The translations under genes and the position numbers were made by a program. A DNA stretch of 19,277 nt, from assembly GCF_937890665.1 (NCBI RefSeq), contig NZ_CALADU010000243.1:1-19277 (forward strand), given 5' to 3'. A model generated the notes under the pieces. The model was not told where the DNA came from. It saw only the letters and a program-made list of their open reading frames with translations, and did not search any database. Position 1 is the stretch's first letter, and each line of letters opens with the position of its first letter. Shown piece by piece: positions 7,588-14,958 of the stretch. This DNA comes from an uncultured Subdoligranulum sp. Lineage in GTDB: Bacteria; Bacillota_A; Clostridia; Oscillospirales; Ruminococcaceae.

Positions 7588-7663
7588 GTTCAGTTCTCCT
7601 TCTCTTTTGCCTTGCGGCAATTTGGAACAGGTGCCTTACGCGCCCTGTCCACTTGACGGTTTC

Positions 7664-7692
7664 ACTTTAACAAAAACTTCATAACCCTGCAA
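7664..7692 (-). promoter_or_regulatory. Promoter of the dctPQM operon
   Basis: On the minus strand a -35 TTGCAG (7687-7692) and -10 TAAAGT (7664-7669) are separated by 17 bp. The -10 is imperfect, which fits a promoter needing an activator. TGTAC-containing sites start 15 bp upstream of the -35. Confidence 0.65.
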
Positions 7693-7706
7693 GAGGATTG
7701 AAAAAA

Positions 7707-7779
7707 TGTACTGTTTTTTTAAAAGATTTGCAAATTCTTTTTGTACTTTTTATCCAACCACGCTACGCCGTTTTTGTAC
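7707..7779 (-). promoter_or_regulatory. Candidate response-regulator sites upstream of dctP
   Basis: TGTAC occurs at 7707-7711, 7742-7746 and 7775-7779 (starts 35 and 33 bp apart), each next to a T- or A-run. They lie just upstream of the dctP -35, where an AraC-type activator would bind. A further copy, TGTACTGT at 7887, shares eight bases with the one at 7707. Spacing and position are seen; binding by the neighbouring regulator is inferred. Confidence 0.45.
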
Positions 7780-7852
7780 AAGATGTGAAAAAGCTGCCCA
7801 TGTCTGTCACCACAAGTCCTGTTTATCGGTCTTTTGTTTCAAAAAGCATAAA

Positions 7853-7884
7853 AAAGCGGGCGGCTCGCCGCGCCACCCGCTTTA
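7853..7884 (-). terminator. Terminator of the kinase/regulator/binding-protein operon
   Basis: On the minus strand AAAGCGGG and CCCGCTTT (with inner TGGC/GCC pairing) form a GC-rich stem followed by a T6 tract, about 35 bp after the stop of the binding-protein gene and before the dctP promoter region. Confidence 0.85.
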
Positions 7885-7918
7885 TATGTACTGTAAAAAA
7901 GTCCTGTATCCAGTGAAG

Positions 7919-8944
7919 TCATTTTCCTTCCCGCTGTATTCTGGCGATTAATGCCTTTTGGTCGGTGTATTCCTGGTAAATGGGCTCTACCGCATCTCGA
8001 AAGCGCTGCCATTCTTCGTCGGTGAGGGTCGTCACCGTCACGCCGGCTTCCCGCATTTCCGCCTCGGATTCCGTTTCCGCTTGCTTCCACAGGTCCCGTT
8101 CCAGCAGAGCTGCTTCCCGGGCACAGTCCCGCACCAGCGCCGGATACTGGGGATCCAAAGCTGTTAGTTTTTCCATGGCTTCGGCACTGGCCAGCAGCAG
8201 TTCCGGAATACGGGTGTGGCCGTCCACCAGCATGTATTTGGCCACCTCAAAATGACCGGAATAATCATAGCTAGGCCAGTTGTTCTCGGCCCCGTCAATT
8301 TCACCCTTAGCCAGCGCACTGTATACATCGTCGTAGGACAAACGTACCGGCACTGCTCCCAACTGACGGATCAAATCTTCCATCAGGCCGGATTCCGCCA
8401 CTCGGATACGCAGTCCTTGCAGGTCTTCCAAACCTTTGACCGGACGGTTGGTGTAAAAATGGCGCACACCCGCATCGAACCAAGCAAGCCCCGTAAGACC
8501 GATGCGGTCCTTTATCGAATCCAGAAACACTTCCCCAATGGCACCGTCCAGCACCCTCCACATGTGGTCGTCATCCTTATACAGGAAAGGAAGCTGCAGA
8601 ACAAACACCTCGGGCACAAACTCGCCCAGCGACATGATGGAGATTCGAGAAAAATCAATGCCCCCGTACTCCATCTGTTCCACGATGCTGGTCTCGCTGC
8701 CCAATACGCCGTTGCTATACACCCGCACATTCACCCGGCCGTCAGTGCGTTCCGCTACCAGTTCCGCAAAGGCATAAGCAGCTTCGGTGGTGGGGTAACC
8801 TTCTGGCTGATTCTCCGCATAGCGCAGAATCAGTTCCGGCCCTGTGGCAGCATCGGCCCGGGGTTCCGGCACGGCGGCAGCCAGCGCTATTAGGCAGATC
8901 AGCACCGCCCCAGCCAGTGCCAGCCAACGAACACGCCGGGTCAT
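7919..8944 (-). CDS. DctP-family binding protein linked to a two-component system
   Basis: A 341-aa DctP/TRAP-type solute-binding protein. It has an N-terminal hydrophobic segment (about residues 6-24, LALAGAVLICLIALAAA) but no good lipobox, so it is either secreted or held by an uncleaved anchor, unlike the neighbouring DctP. Family features are NGVLGSETSIVEQMEYGG, DLQGLRIRVAES and GEIDGAENNWPSY. No permease genes are in its operon. Its ATG overlaps the stop of the response-regulator gene (ATGA), and AAGGAG lies inside that gene. This arrangement suggests a periplasm-like co-sensor that presents ligand to the kinase, or an alternative binding protein for DctQM. The co-sensor role is inferred. 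Confidence 0.85.
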   Translation of the reverse strand: MTRRVRWLALAGAVLICLIALAAAVPEPRADAATGPELILRYAENQPEGYPTTEAAYAFAELVAERTDGRVNVRVYSNGVLGSETSIVEQMEYGGIDFSRISIMSLGEFVPEVFVLQLPFLYKDDDHMWRVLDGAIGEVFLDSIKDRIGLTGLAWFDAGVRHFYTNRPVKGLEDLQGLRIRVAESGLMEDLIRQLGAVPVRLSYDDVYSALAKGEIDGAENNWPSYDYSGHFEVAKYMLVDGHTRIPELLLASAEAMEKLTALDPQYPALVRDCAREAALLERDLWKQAETESEAEMREAGVTVTTLTDEEWQRFRDAVEPIYQEYTDQKALIARIQREGK

Positions 8945-9741
8945 GGGGCGATCTCCTTCTGGCGGCGGGCGGCTTCCCTACGATATTGAGTCGGGGTCAG
9001 ACCGGTCTTTTTCTTGAAGGCCCGGGCAAAATAGCTAGCATCTTCGTAGCCTACCATGCCCGCCACTTCCGCCGTGGGACGCAAGGGGTCCGTCAGCAGT
9101 TCGCAGGCAGCCTGAATCCGCACTTCGGTCAGGTAGTCTAAAAAGCCCACATGGAGATACTTCTTAAACTGGGTAGACAGATACGCCGGACTGATATGCA
9201 GGATATCCCCCACGCTATCCAGAGATAGCTCGTACATGTAATTCTCTCGCAGGTACTTTTTCACCTGCGCCATCAGTTGCCCCATCTGGGTGTTGAGCAG
9301 CCCGTCATCCTCTTCCTCTGCGGTTTGTTCCACAGCCGCGGGGGCTAGCGCCGTGAGCTTGCGCTCTGCCTCGATCTGGGCCAGCGCCCGCCGGATGGCC
9401 GCCTCGGCCTCGTCGGGTACCACCGGCTTGAGGATGTACCCACAGGCCCCCAGACGCATCGCTTCATAGGCATACTGGAACAGCCCGTAGGCCGTCACAA
9501 ATACCACCTTACACCCCGGCAGTTGGGCCAGCACCGTGCGGGCGGCTTCCAACCCATTGACACCAGGCATTTCGATATCCATAAGGATCAGGTCTGTTCC
9601 CCACAGCAAAGCAGTATCTACGGCTTTGCGGCCGTTATCGGCCGTATGGATCTCCACCTCATGCTCGAAGCGGCGGGCCACTAGGTCGGTCAGAACCTCC
9701 CGTTCCATGGCCTCGTCGTCGGCGATCAAGATCTTATACAT
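8941..9741 (-). CDS. Response regulator, receiver plus AraC-type DNA-binding domain
   Basis: A 266-aa YesN-like regulator. Residues 1-120 form a receiver domain with acidic pocket D8/D9, phospho-acceptor D55 (LILMDIEMPG), T/A switch residues (FVTAYG) and a conserved K in ILKPV. Residues about 165-265 form an AraC/XylS double helix-turn-helix (LDSVGDILHISPAYLSTQFK and the signature GYEDASYFARAFKKKTGLTP). It starts inside the kinase gene (8-bp overlap, ATGTATAA) and overlaps the following binding-protein gene by 4 bp, so all three are translated together. It probably activates dctPQM and perhaps its own operon. The catalytic and DNA-binding residues look intact. Confidence 0.95.
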   Translation of the reverse strand: MYKILIADDEAMEREVLTDLVARRFEHEVEIHTADNGRKAVDTALLWGTDLILMDIEMPGVNGLEAARTVLAQLPGCKVVFVTAYGLFQYAYEAMRLGACGYILKPVVPDEAEAAIRRALAQIEAERKLTALAPAAVEQTAEEEDDGLLNTQMGQLMAQVKKYLRENYMYELSLDSVGDILHISPAYLSTQFKKYLHVGFLDYLTEVRIQAACELLTDPLRPTAEVAGMVGYEDASYFARAFKKKTGLTPTQYRREAARRQKEIAP

Positions 9742-11251
9742 CGTCGTGTTCCTCCCCCGGTTCGATCAACGGTAAAAACAGCACAGCCCGCGTGCCTTTG
9801 TCCGGTGCGGCGTGCAGGTCCAGACGCCCCGGCGGGTCCAGCAGCCGCAGCCGAGCGGCCACATTGCTCAACCCGATATGCTGGCCCGATTCCGGCACCT
9901 CCCGCAGGCTGAGCCGCACTTCCTGCAGGTGGGTACGGTCCATTCCCACACCGTCGTCCTGCACAGCGATATACAGCAACCGATGTTTAGGCAGACGGCG
10001 GATGGTGATACGCACAGTGCCGCCTGTTTCCTGTGGAATGATGCCGTGCTTGAAGGCATTTTCCACCAGCGGCTGCACAATAAAGGAAGGCACCATGGTC
10101 TCGGTCAGGTCGATGTCATCGGCCATATGCCAGATCAGGCGCACGCGTTCCCCAAACCGCACATGATAAATGGCGTAAAATTCATCGATGATACGCACCT
10201 CACGAGAGAGTGGCACCAACAGGTCGTTGCTGGCCAGACTGTAACGCAGAAGCTGGGACAACGCCGTGATAAGCGTACGAGTGCGGGGAGCCTTTTCCTC
10301 GTCGGAAACCCGCAGGATGACCCCCAATGTGTTGAACAGGAAATGCGGATCGATCTGGCTGCGCAGATGCTGCAATCGGGCACGTTCCACGGTATTTTGC
10401 AGTTCCAAAGCCTCCGTTTCTCGGCGATGGAGCTGGCGTTCGATCTCATTTTTCTCCCGCAGGGTATTCACCTGACGGGCCATGGAATGCTTCATGCGGT
10501 TGAAGGCTCTGGCCAACTGACCGATTTCATCCCCCTGTTGGACCTCCACATCAGGGGTATCGAAAGCCCCCTGCCCGATGGCTCGGGACGCCACAATCAT
10601 CTGCTGCACGGGTCCCATAAGGCGCCATACGGTGTGCACTACCAGTGCACCCAGCGCCACACATAACAGGCTAGTAACCGCCTGCACAGTCTTGAGCCGC
10701 TCGTTCAAGGCGGAAAGCCGGGTGTAGGTACTCTGCCCCTCGCTAATCGCGGTCTGGAGCAGTTCGGAGGTATACTGCTCCAGATAGCCCCCACAGACCG
10801 TTATTTCACTGTAATAGAGGGCCGCCGCACCTGTGGCGTCCCCTGTGGTCAGCAAGGTTTGCATCTGTTCCATCAAGGCGTCGTAGTTGCCGTAGGTGGT
10901 ACGCACGGCCTGAGCCAGCAAATACTGCTCCTTCCCCACCTCGTTCAGCGCACTGTCAATATGTCTTAACCACGCATCAGCGGTGGTTGTCCCCATTTGA
11001 AGGGTCTGAGCCAATGCATTAAGATCTCCGTTTTCCCAACGGAAATTTTCCAGCGCGGTAAGCTGGCTTTCGATACCGCTGGAAAACTGGCTGATAGAAT
11101 GGAAATTGCCGGTCTGACGGTCCAGTTGGTCCAAAATCACATTGGACTGGTAGTGGTTGATATACAACTGCACCAAAAGCGCCGCAAAAAAGGCAGCAAA
11201 AAACAGGACGATGCGCCCTTTCAGGGTCATATGCCGCTGAAACCAGTGCAT
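9734..11251 (-). CDS. Membrane sensor histidine kinase (YesM/LytS-type)
   Basis: A 505-aa kinase. TM1 is at about residues 12-30, then a ~160-residue helical extracellular sensor (four-helix-bundle type), TM2 at about 190-208, HAMP 209-262, a coiled linker, a His_kinase domain with H303 (RSQIDPHFLFNTLG) and an ATPase domain with N-box LVENAFKHG and G-box VQDDGVGMD. It phosphorylates the downstream AraC-type regulator. The extracellular domain has no obvious ligand pocket of its own, consistent with a need for the DctP-like partner encoded in the same operon. The ATG at 11251 has GGGAGG 7 bases upstream and a good promoter. Confidence 0.95.
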   Translation of the reverse strand: MHWFQRHMTLKGRIVLFFAAFFAALLVQLYINHYQSNVILDQLDRQTGNFHSISQFSSGIESQLTALENFRWENGDLNALAQTLQMGTTTADAWLRHIDSALNEVGKEQYLLAQAVRTTYGNYDALMEQMQTLLTTGDATGAAALYYSEITVCGGYLEQYTSELLQTAISEGQSTYTRLSALNERLKTVQAVTSLLCVALGALVVHTVWRLMGPVQQMIVASRAIGQGAFDTPDVEVQQGDEIGQLARAFNRMKHSMARQVNTLREKNEIERQLHRRETEALELQNTVERARLQHLRSQIDPHFLFNTLGVILRVSDEEKAPRTRTLITALSQLLRYSLASNDLLVPLSREVRIIDEFYAIYHVRFGERVRLIWHMADDIDLTETMVPSFIVQPLVENAFKHGIIPQETGGTVRITIRRLPKHRLLYIAVQDDGVGMDRTHLQEVRLSLREVPESGQHIGLSNVAARLRLLDPPGRLDLHAAPDKGTRAVLFLPLIEPGEEHDDV

Positions 11252-11287
11252 AGGCTGCCTCCCTTTCCCTTGCTATTTCTTCAAAAT

Positions 11288-11316
11288 ATTGTACAACGCC
11301 TCGGCAAAAACCGCAA
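11288..11316 (-). promoter_or_regulatory. Promoter of the sensor-kinase operon
   Basis: On the minus strand a -35 TTGCGG (11311-11316) and -10 TACAAT (11288-11293) are spaced by 17 bp. A TGTAC motif like those before dctP lies at the -10 (11290-11294), so self-regulation is possible but could be chance. Confidence 0.75.
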
Positions 11317-11345
11317 GCCCGACCAAAAAAGTTGTATTATTCGAC

Positions 11346-11374
11346 TTGCAGGGGCCCCCGCGGCATGGTATCAT
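11346..11374 (+). promoter_or_regulatory. Divergent promoter of the YcxB-like/cupin pair
   Basis: A -35 TTGCAG at 11346-11351 and -10 TATCAT at 11369-11374 have 17-bp spacing, back to back with the kinase promoter. GGAGG at 11396-11400 precedes the ATG at 11410. Confidence 0.75.
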
Positions 11375-11409
11375 AAGGGCAAATCATACACCCACGGAGG
11401 TAGCCTGTT

Positions 11410-11970
11410 ATGTCCGGCAAAGCCAGTTCCCTATCCATACCCGTGCAGATCGACACAGGTATTTTCCAAGATTTTGCGGTGTTCGACGTGCTGCAGCGGC
11501 AAAAGCGCTGGCAGCGTCCGTTACTGTTTACGGTGATCATGCTGGCCTTTGCGGTGGTCTGTTTTGTTCAAGTTGGCCGTCGAGAAGGTGCCGCCTTACT
11601 GGGCGGTGTGCTGACGGTGGTGGCCGTGGGGTTGCCGGTGGTGTATTTCGGGATGTTTTTCCACTCGGTGCGGCAGCAGGCAAAGCGGATGGGGCTGACC
11701 ACTCTCAAAGACGCCTACCGTGTAGAGCTGGAGGAAACGGGTGTACGGATGCTTCCCGCCGGGCAGCAGGACAAAGCCACTCAGGCCATCAGCCATACTT
11801 GGGATCAGGTGTATGGTGTCTGGCGCACCCCGGGAGCCATTTATTTGTATGTAACAGCGCAGCAGGCCTATCTGCTGCCCGAAGCCCAGATCCCCAGTGG
11901 GGCGGACCGGGCTTGGGAGTTATTGGGCAACTGTCTGCCCGCAGAGAAACTGCACACAGTTCGCAGATAA
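11410..11970 (+). CDS. YcxB-like membrane protein
   Basis: A 186-aa protein with two predicted membrane helices (about residues 37-57 and 63-85) followed by a ~100-residue soluble domain with aromatic-rich strands (WDQVYGVWRTPGAIYLYV, then QQAYLLPE). This is the layout of the YcxB-like C-terminal domain family, whose function is unknown. The start is supported by GGAGG 9 bases upstream and a strong promoter. The cupin gene follows 15 bp downstream, so the two are probably one transcript. It is divergent from the sensor-kinase operon, but a functional link is only suggested by position. Confidence 0.65.
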   Translation: MSGKASSLSIPVQIDTGIFQDFAVFDVLQRQKRWQRPLLFTVIMLAFAVVCFVQVGRREGAALLGGVLTVVAVGLPVVYFGMFFHSVRQQAKRMGLTTLKDAYRVELEETGVRMLPAGQQDKATQAISHTWDQVYGVWRTPGAIYLYVTAQQAYLLPEAQIPSGADRAWELLGNCLPAEKLHTVRR

Positions 11971-11985
11971 GGGAGGCAATGTACT

Positions 11986-12330
11986 ATGGACAAGCAACAC
12001 AAAAATCAGCAGTGGGTTCCCCACGCCGAAACCCTACCAGAGCCCGCCGGGGCTGGGGTGGTACGGCGGGTCCTGGCCTACGGCCCCGAATTGATGTGTG
12101 TAGAGAACACTTTTGAGAAGGATGCTGTGGGTGCGTTGCACAGCCATCCCCATACCCAGATCACCTATGTGGTATCGGGGCGTTTCCGGTTTACCATCGG
12201 GGAAGAAACCCGAGAGGTTGGCCCCGGTGATACCTTGCTGAAGCAGGACGGCGTGCGCCACGGCTGCACTTGTCTGGAAGCAGGCGTTCTATTGGATATC
12301 TTCACCCCCATGCGAGAGGATTTCGTCTGA
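11986..12330 (+). CDS. Small cupin protein, KdgF-like
   Basis: A 114-aa single-domain cupin. The metal-binding set is visible: H52, H54 (LHSHPHTQ), Q58 and H92, with the second cupin motif PGDTLLKQDGVRHG. The end, LLDIFTPMREDFV, is very like KdgF, which linearises unsaturated uronates from pectin or alginate breakdown. No uronate-degradation enzymes lie in the window, so a general sugar-binding or regulatory cupin is also possible. The ribosome site is GGGAGG. It is co-transcribed with the YcxB-like gene and ends at a strong bidirectional terminator. The fold is near certain; the KdgF role is inferred. Confidence 0.75.
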   Translation: MDKQHKNQQWVPHAETLPEPAGAGVVRRVLAYGPELMCVENTFEKDAVGALHSHPHTQITYVVSGRFRFTIGEETREVGPGDTLLKQDGVRHGCTCLEAGVLLDIFTPMREDFV

Positions 12331-12362
12331 CCGCATCCGATGCAAATGCATCCTTACCTTCA

Positions 12363-12415
12363 CACAAAAACAAGGCGTGTTGCAGAATCGACATTTGCAA
12401 CACGCCTTGTTTTTG
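12363..12415. terminator. Bidirectional terminator after the cupin gene
   Basis: ACAAGGCGTGTTGCA and TGCAACACGCCTTGT-type arms (12369-12384 and 12393-12409) form a long stem flanked by A-rich and T-rich runs (AAAAAC before, TTTTTG after). It serves both the cupin gene and the convergent small gene ending at 12443. Confidence 0.9.
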
Positions 12416-12442
12416 CTATCCATATTTTCCCCTGCGAATGCA

Positions 12443-12853
12443 CTATACGATAAAGGATATGGTTATGGTAGGTTCCCTTAAAGATAAGACATCAATGATG
12501 TCATTGGCCGTCACAAAAGCCAGATGAAGAAGCTCATCAACCGTTGTACTATTGAAAGTTTCATCGGCTAACCAGCTTGCATAACTGGATTCAGAAACCT
12601 TATAGACCAGCCAATTTCGAAAGAAAAACCTGCCATGATCCGCCAATACGGTATCAACCGTTTTCCATCTGTCGCTTTCGTCACAACTGCGGAAAGACAC
12701 GATTTGTTCTTTATAAGTAATTGTCACCTCCGTTTTCCTTCCCAGAAAAACGAGTGTAAGCCCGTCCCTATTTTGAACCAGATTCTTCAATTCGTAGTCA
12801 TCGGCCACTAATTCCTTGTTGCACCACTTTTCCCATGTTTCCAATTCACTCAT
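12443..12853 (-). CDS. Orphan small protein, possibly an immunity-type protein
   Basis: A 136-aa acidic soluble protein that I do not recognise with certainty. It is about half beta and ends with NDIIDVLSLREPTITISF, an ending I associate with small immunity proteins of polymorphic toxins; this is an impression, not a proven family. The upstream GGAGG is almost fused to the ATG at 12853, and no other in-frame start exists after a stop at 12877-12879, so the annotated start is the only one available. About 200 bp upstream are decayed coding fragments on the same strand, consistent with loss of a toxin partner. It ends near a bidirectional terminator. Confidence 0.6.
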   Translation of the reverse strand: MSELETWEKWCNKELVADDYELKNLVQNRDGLTLVFLGRKTEVTITYKEQIVSFRSCDESDRWKTVDTVLADHGRFFFRNWLVYKVSESSYASWLADETFNSTTVDELLHLAFVTANDIIDVLSLREPTITISFIV

Positions 12854-12881
12854 CCTCCGTACGAATTTCCAGAACGTTCAT

Positions 12882-13081
12882 TTATTTGGGTATCATCCTC
12901 CAGTAATACTCTACACACCTATTCTTGATAATTTCAAGTGGCAATTCACCCAAAGTACCGGAGCTATACTTGGTCAGTTCTTACACAACGCTCCTAACCT
13001 TTATGGAGTTTACCCACGGTTGCCGGGAAAATCAAACCACAGATATTGCTCTTTGAATCGTCTCCCCTTCTGAGAAAGCAT
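12882..13081 (-). pseudogene. Decayed coding remnant upstream of the orphan gene
   Basis: On the minus strand, one frame from 13081 reads MLSQKGRRFKEQYLWFDF before a stop. A second frame continues with a protein-like stretch (KYSSGTLGELPLEIIKNRCV, then EYYWRMIPK) ending at a stop at 12882, 29 bp before the orphan gene. Stops and frame changes interrupt it. I cannot name the family. It resembles the 3' end of a gene once paired with the orphan gene, but the coding signal is short and could be chance. The rest of 12854-13186 shows nothing else. Confidence 0.3.
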
Positions 13082-13186
13082 GGCGGATTCGGTTTCTGTA
13101 CCAAAACACAACAGATCGCCGCAGATTTTGCCTTTCCAGAGCGGTCTCACCCAAACGGGGCGTCATGAACCGGTTTTGTTTCTATC

Positions 13187-13217
13187 AAAAATTCCCGCCG
13201 GAATCCGGCGGGAATTT
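13187..13217 (-). terminator. Terminator of the antiporter gene
   Basis: AAAATTCCCGCCGGA and TCCGGCGGGAATTTT form a perfect stem with a one-base loop, ending directly against the stop codon at 13218-13220. It can act on both strands. Confidence 0.85.
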
Positions 13218-14837
13218 TCATGCGGAGGCATCCTCCTCTTTCGAGGACAGCGATTCCGCCAAAACGAGGACATCGCCTACTTTTACGATCGTCCGTCCGG
13301 TGGGGATCATCGTCTCCACACCACGTTTCACCAAGATCACTAAGCGGCCCGACGGCACCGGAAGCTCTGCCAACGACTTATTGGCCCAACGGTCCCCTCG
13401 TTCCACGTGAATTTCATGCAGCGAGATATGCTCTCGATCCTCAAAAGCACGGGCTGCCAGTACCAACAAATCCCCTGCTTGCAGTTCGGTATCTCCATCC
13501 GGAACGATGGTCGTTTTGCCACGAACGATCATCGTCACCAACAGTTCTGACGGCAATGCCGCCCGCCGCAAAGTATGACCGCACCAAGGATGTTGACTTC
13601 CCAAGTGGATCTTAATAAACTCCACATCGCTTTCAGCCTGATAATCATTGAAAGTTTTCTCCACATCTTCGTTTTGGTCAATCATGGAAAAATACTTTGC
13701 CGCTTTGGGAAGCAGCGTTCCTTGTATTGCGATGGATAACAACACAATGCAAAACACAAGGTTAAACAAGTTGTTATGCGTCTGTACACCGCTGAGCACC
13801 GCAGAAATGGCAAACACAATGGAGGCTGCCCCTCGCAGTCCCGCCCAAGATACGATGCCTATCTGCCTCCACCTTGCCCGGAAAGGCAGCAGCAAGGCGG
13901 TCACCACCACAGGGCGCGCCACCAAGGTAAGAAAAAGCATAATGCACAATGCAGGCAGCAAGACCACAGGCAGCTCTGCCGGCGTGACCAGTAAGCCCAA
14001 CAGGAAAAACAAAATCACCTGCGACACATCGGTAAGTACATCAAAAAAATGCACAAGATACCGCTTTTGCGAAAGTTGGGCGTTGCCCAAAAGAATCCCG
14101 CACAGATACACGCTGAGATACCCATTTCCGCCCAACACAGATGGGAAGGCGTAGGCCAGCAGCATCACCGCAAACAGCAACACTGTTCGGTTTTGCTGGG
14201 ACTCCAAAAAATTTTGCCGCAGCAGCCAAATGGCCCCCTTGCCCACCACGATACCACACAGGATTCCCAAGGAGATCTGCTGGAAAAGTACCTGCGGAAT
14301 GGACACCTGTTCCCCGGCCATAAGCGACAGCGTCACGGTGGTCAGCATGTAGGACATCGGGTCATTGGAACCGGACTCCACTTCCAGCAACGAGTCGGTA
14401 TGGTATTTGAGGGCCAACTTATTGGTGCGCAGAATGTTGAACACCGAAGCTGCATCGGTGGAGGAAATGACCGAACCGATGAGCACACTTTCTAGCCATG
14501 GCAGCCCCAAAGCCAAGTGGGCAAATAGCGCAACCGCCCCAGCCGTCCCGGCCACCCCCACCGTAGAAAGCACGACTGATTGTAGCAGTACCGGTTTTGC
14601 CGCTTGCAGGTTCGTACCGAATCCACCGTAAAACATGATGAAAATCAAGCTGACGGAACAGATGAGATTCACTGCGGCATAGTCGTTAAAGACGATTCGA
14701 AAAAGCCCGTTTTCGCCAAAGCACATTCCCAGCGCAATAAAAATCAGCAAGGACGGCACCGGGATTTTTTCCAGAACTCGATTCATCAAAATGCAAATCA
14801 AAATTACCGCACCGGCCAACAAAATTGCTTCATTCAC
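13218..14837 (-). CDS. CPA1-family potassium or sodium/proton antiporter with RCK_C domains
   Basis: A 539-aa NhaP2/CvrA-like antiporter. Residues 1-390 hold about 12-13 membrane helices, with family motifs IGSVISSTDAASVFNILR (the Asp is in the ion-binding site) and WAGLRGAASIVFAI. Two tandem TrkA-C (RCK_C)-like domains follow (about 415-475 and 485-535), each ending in a GD(L/V)LVLA strand; these usually bind regulatory ligands. The role is cytoplasmic K+ or Na+ and pH balance. I choose GTG at 14837 because AGGAGG lies 8 bases upstream; the GTG at 14846 overlaps that site. The gene sits just downstream of a hairpin with a T7 tract belonging to the disrupted tRNA locus. Confidence 0.92.
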   Translation of the reverse strand: MNEAILLAGAVILICILMNRVLEKIPVPSLLIFIALGMCFGENGLFRIVFNDYAAVNLICSVSLIFIMFYGGFGTNLQAAKPVLLQSVVLSTVGVAGTAGAVALFAHLALGLPWLESVLIGSVISSTDAASVFNILRTNKLALKYHTDSLLEVESGSNDPMSYMLTTVTLSLMAGEQVSIPQVLFQQISLGILCGIVVGKGAIWLLRQNFLESQQNRTVLLFAVMLLAYAFPSVLGGNGYLSVYLCGILLGNAQLSQKRYLVHFFDVLTDVSQVILFFLLGLLVTPAELPVVLLPALCIMLFLTLVARPVVVTALLLPFRARWRQIGIVSWAGLRGAASIVFAISAVLSGVQTHNNLFNLVFCIVLLSIAIQGTLLPKAAKYFSMIDQNEDVEKTFNDYQAESDVEFIKIHLGSQHPWCGHTLRRAALPSELLVTMIVRGKTTIVPDGDTELQAGDLLVLAARAFEDREHISLHEIHVERGDRWANKSLAELPVPSGRLVILVKRGVETMIPTGRTIVKVGDVLVLAESLSSKEEDASA

Positions 14838-14860
14838 AAGCGACACCTCCTTTTGGAAAT

Positions 14861-14901
14861 AAAAAAACCGCGCTGCGATATCAACATGGTATCGCAGCGC
14901 G
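14861..14901 (-). terminator. Terminator of the tRNA locus, upstream of the antiporter gene
   Basis: On the minus strand CGCGCTGCGATA pairs perfectly with TATCGCAGCGCG (14869-14901), followed by a T7 tract (14861-14867). It stands between the tRNA 3' remnant and the antiporter ribosome site, so it is the native terminator of the tRNA now split by the prophage. Confidence 0.85.
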
Positions 14902-14913
14902 ATATAAACTTAA

Positions 14914-14938
14914 TGCGGCTAACAGGACTTGAACCTGT
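14914..14938 (-). other. tRNA 3'-end remnant, probable prophage attachment site
   Basis: On the minus strand a complete T-arm (ACAGG-TTCAAGT-CCTGT, 14922-14938) is followed by TAGCCGC (14915-14921) and a discriminator A at 14914. This is the 3' end of a tRNA whose 5' acceptor strand should be GCGGCTA. No D-arm or anticodon arm is found to its right; the integrase stop begins 21 bp away. This matches the att junction left when a phage integrates into a tRNA 3' end, with the intact tRNA expected at the far prophage end outside the window. The tRNA identity cannot be read. CCA is not encoded. Confidence 0.7.
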
Positions 14939-14958
14939 TTTAATCGATGTAACCACGT

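Noticed and set aside
6784..7656. Plus-strand open frame of 290 codons opposite dctP
   Set aside because: It is the complement of a recognised DctP gene, with no family features or ribosome site of its own.
9812..10666. Plus-strand open frame of 284 codons opposite the sensor kinase
   Set aside because: It is antisense to a kinase with all catalytic boxes intact, and its composition is His/Gln-rich and protein-unlike.
11289..12116. Plus-strand frame of 275 codons crossing the YcxB-like and cupin genes
   Set aside because: It overlaps two genes that have their own ribosome sites and family features, and its sequence is Arg/Gly/Cys-rich as expected for a wrong frame.
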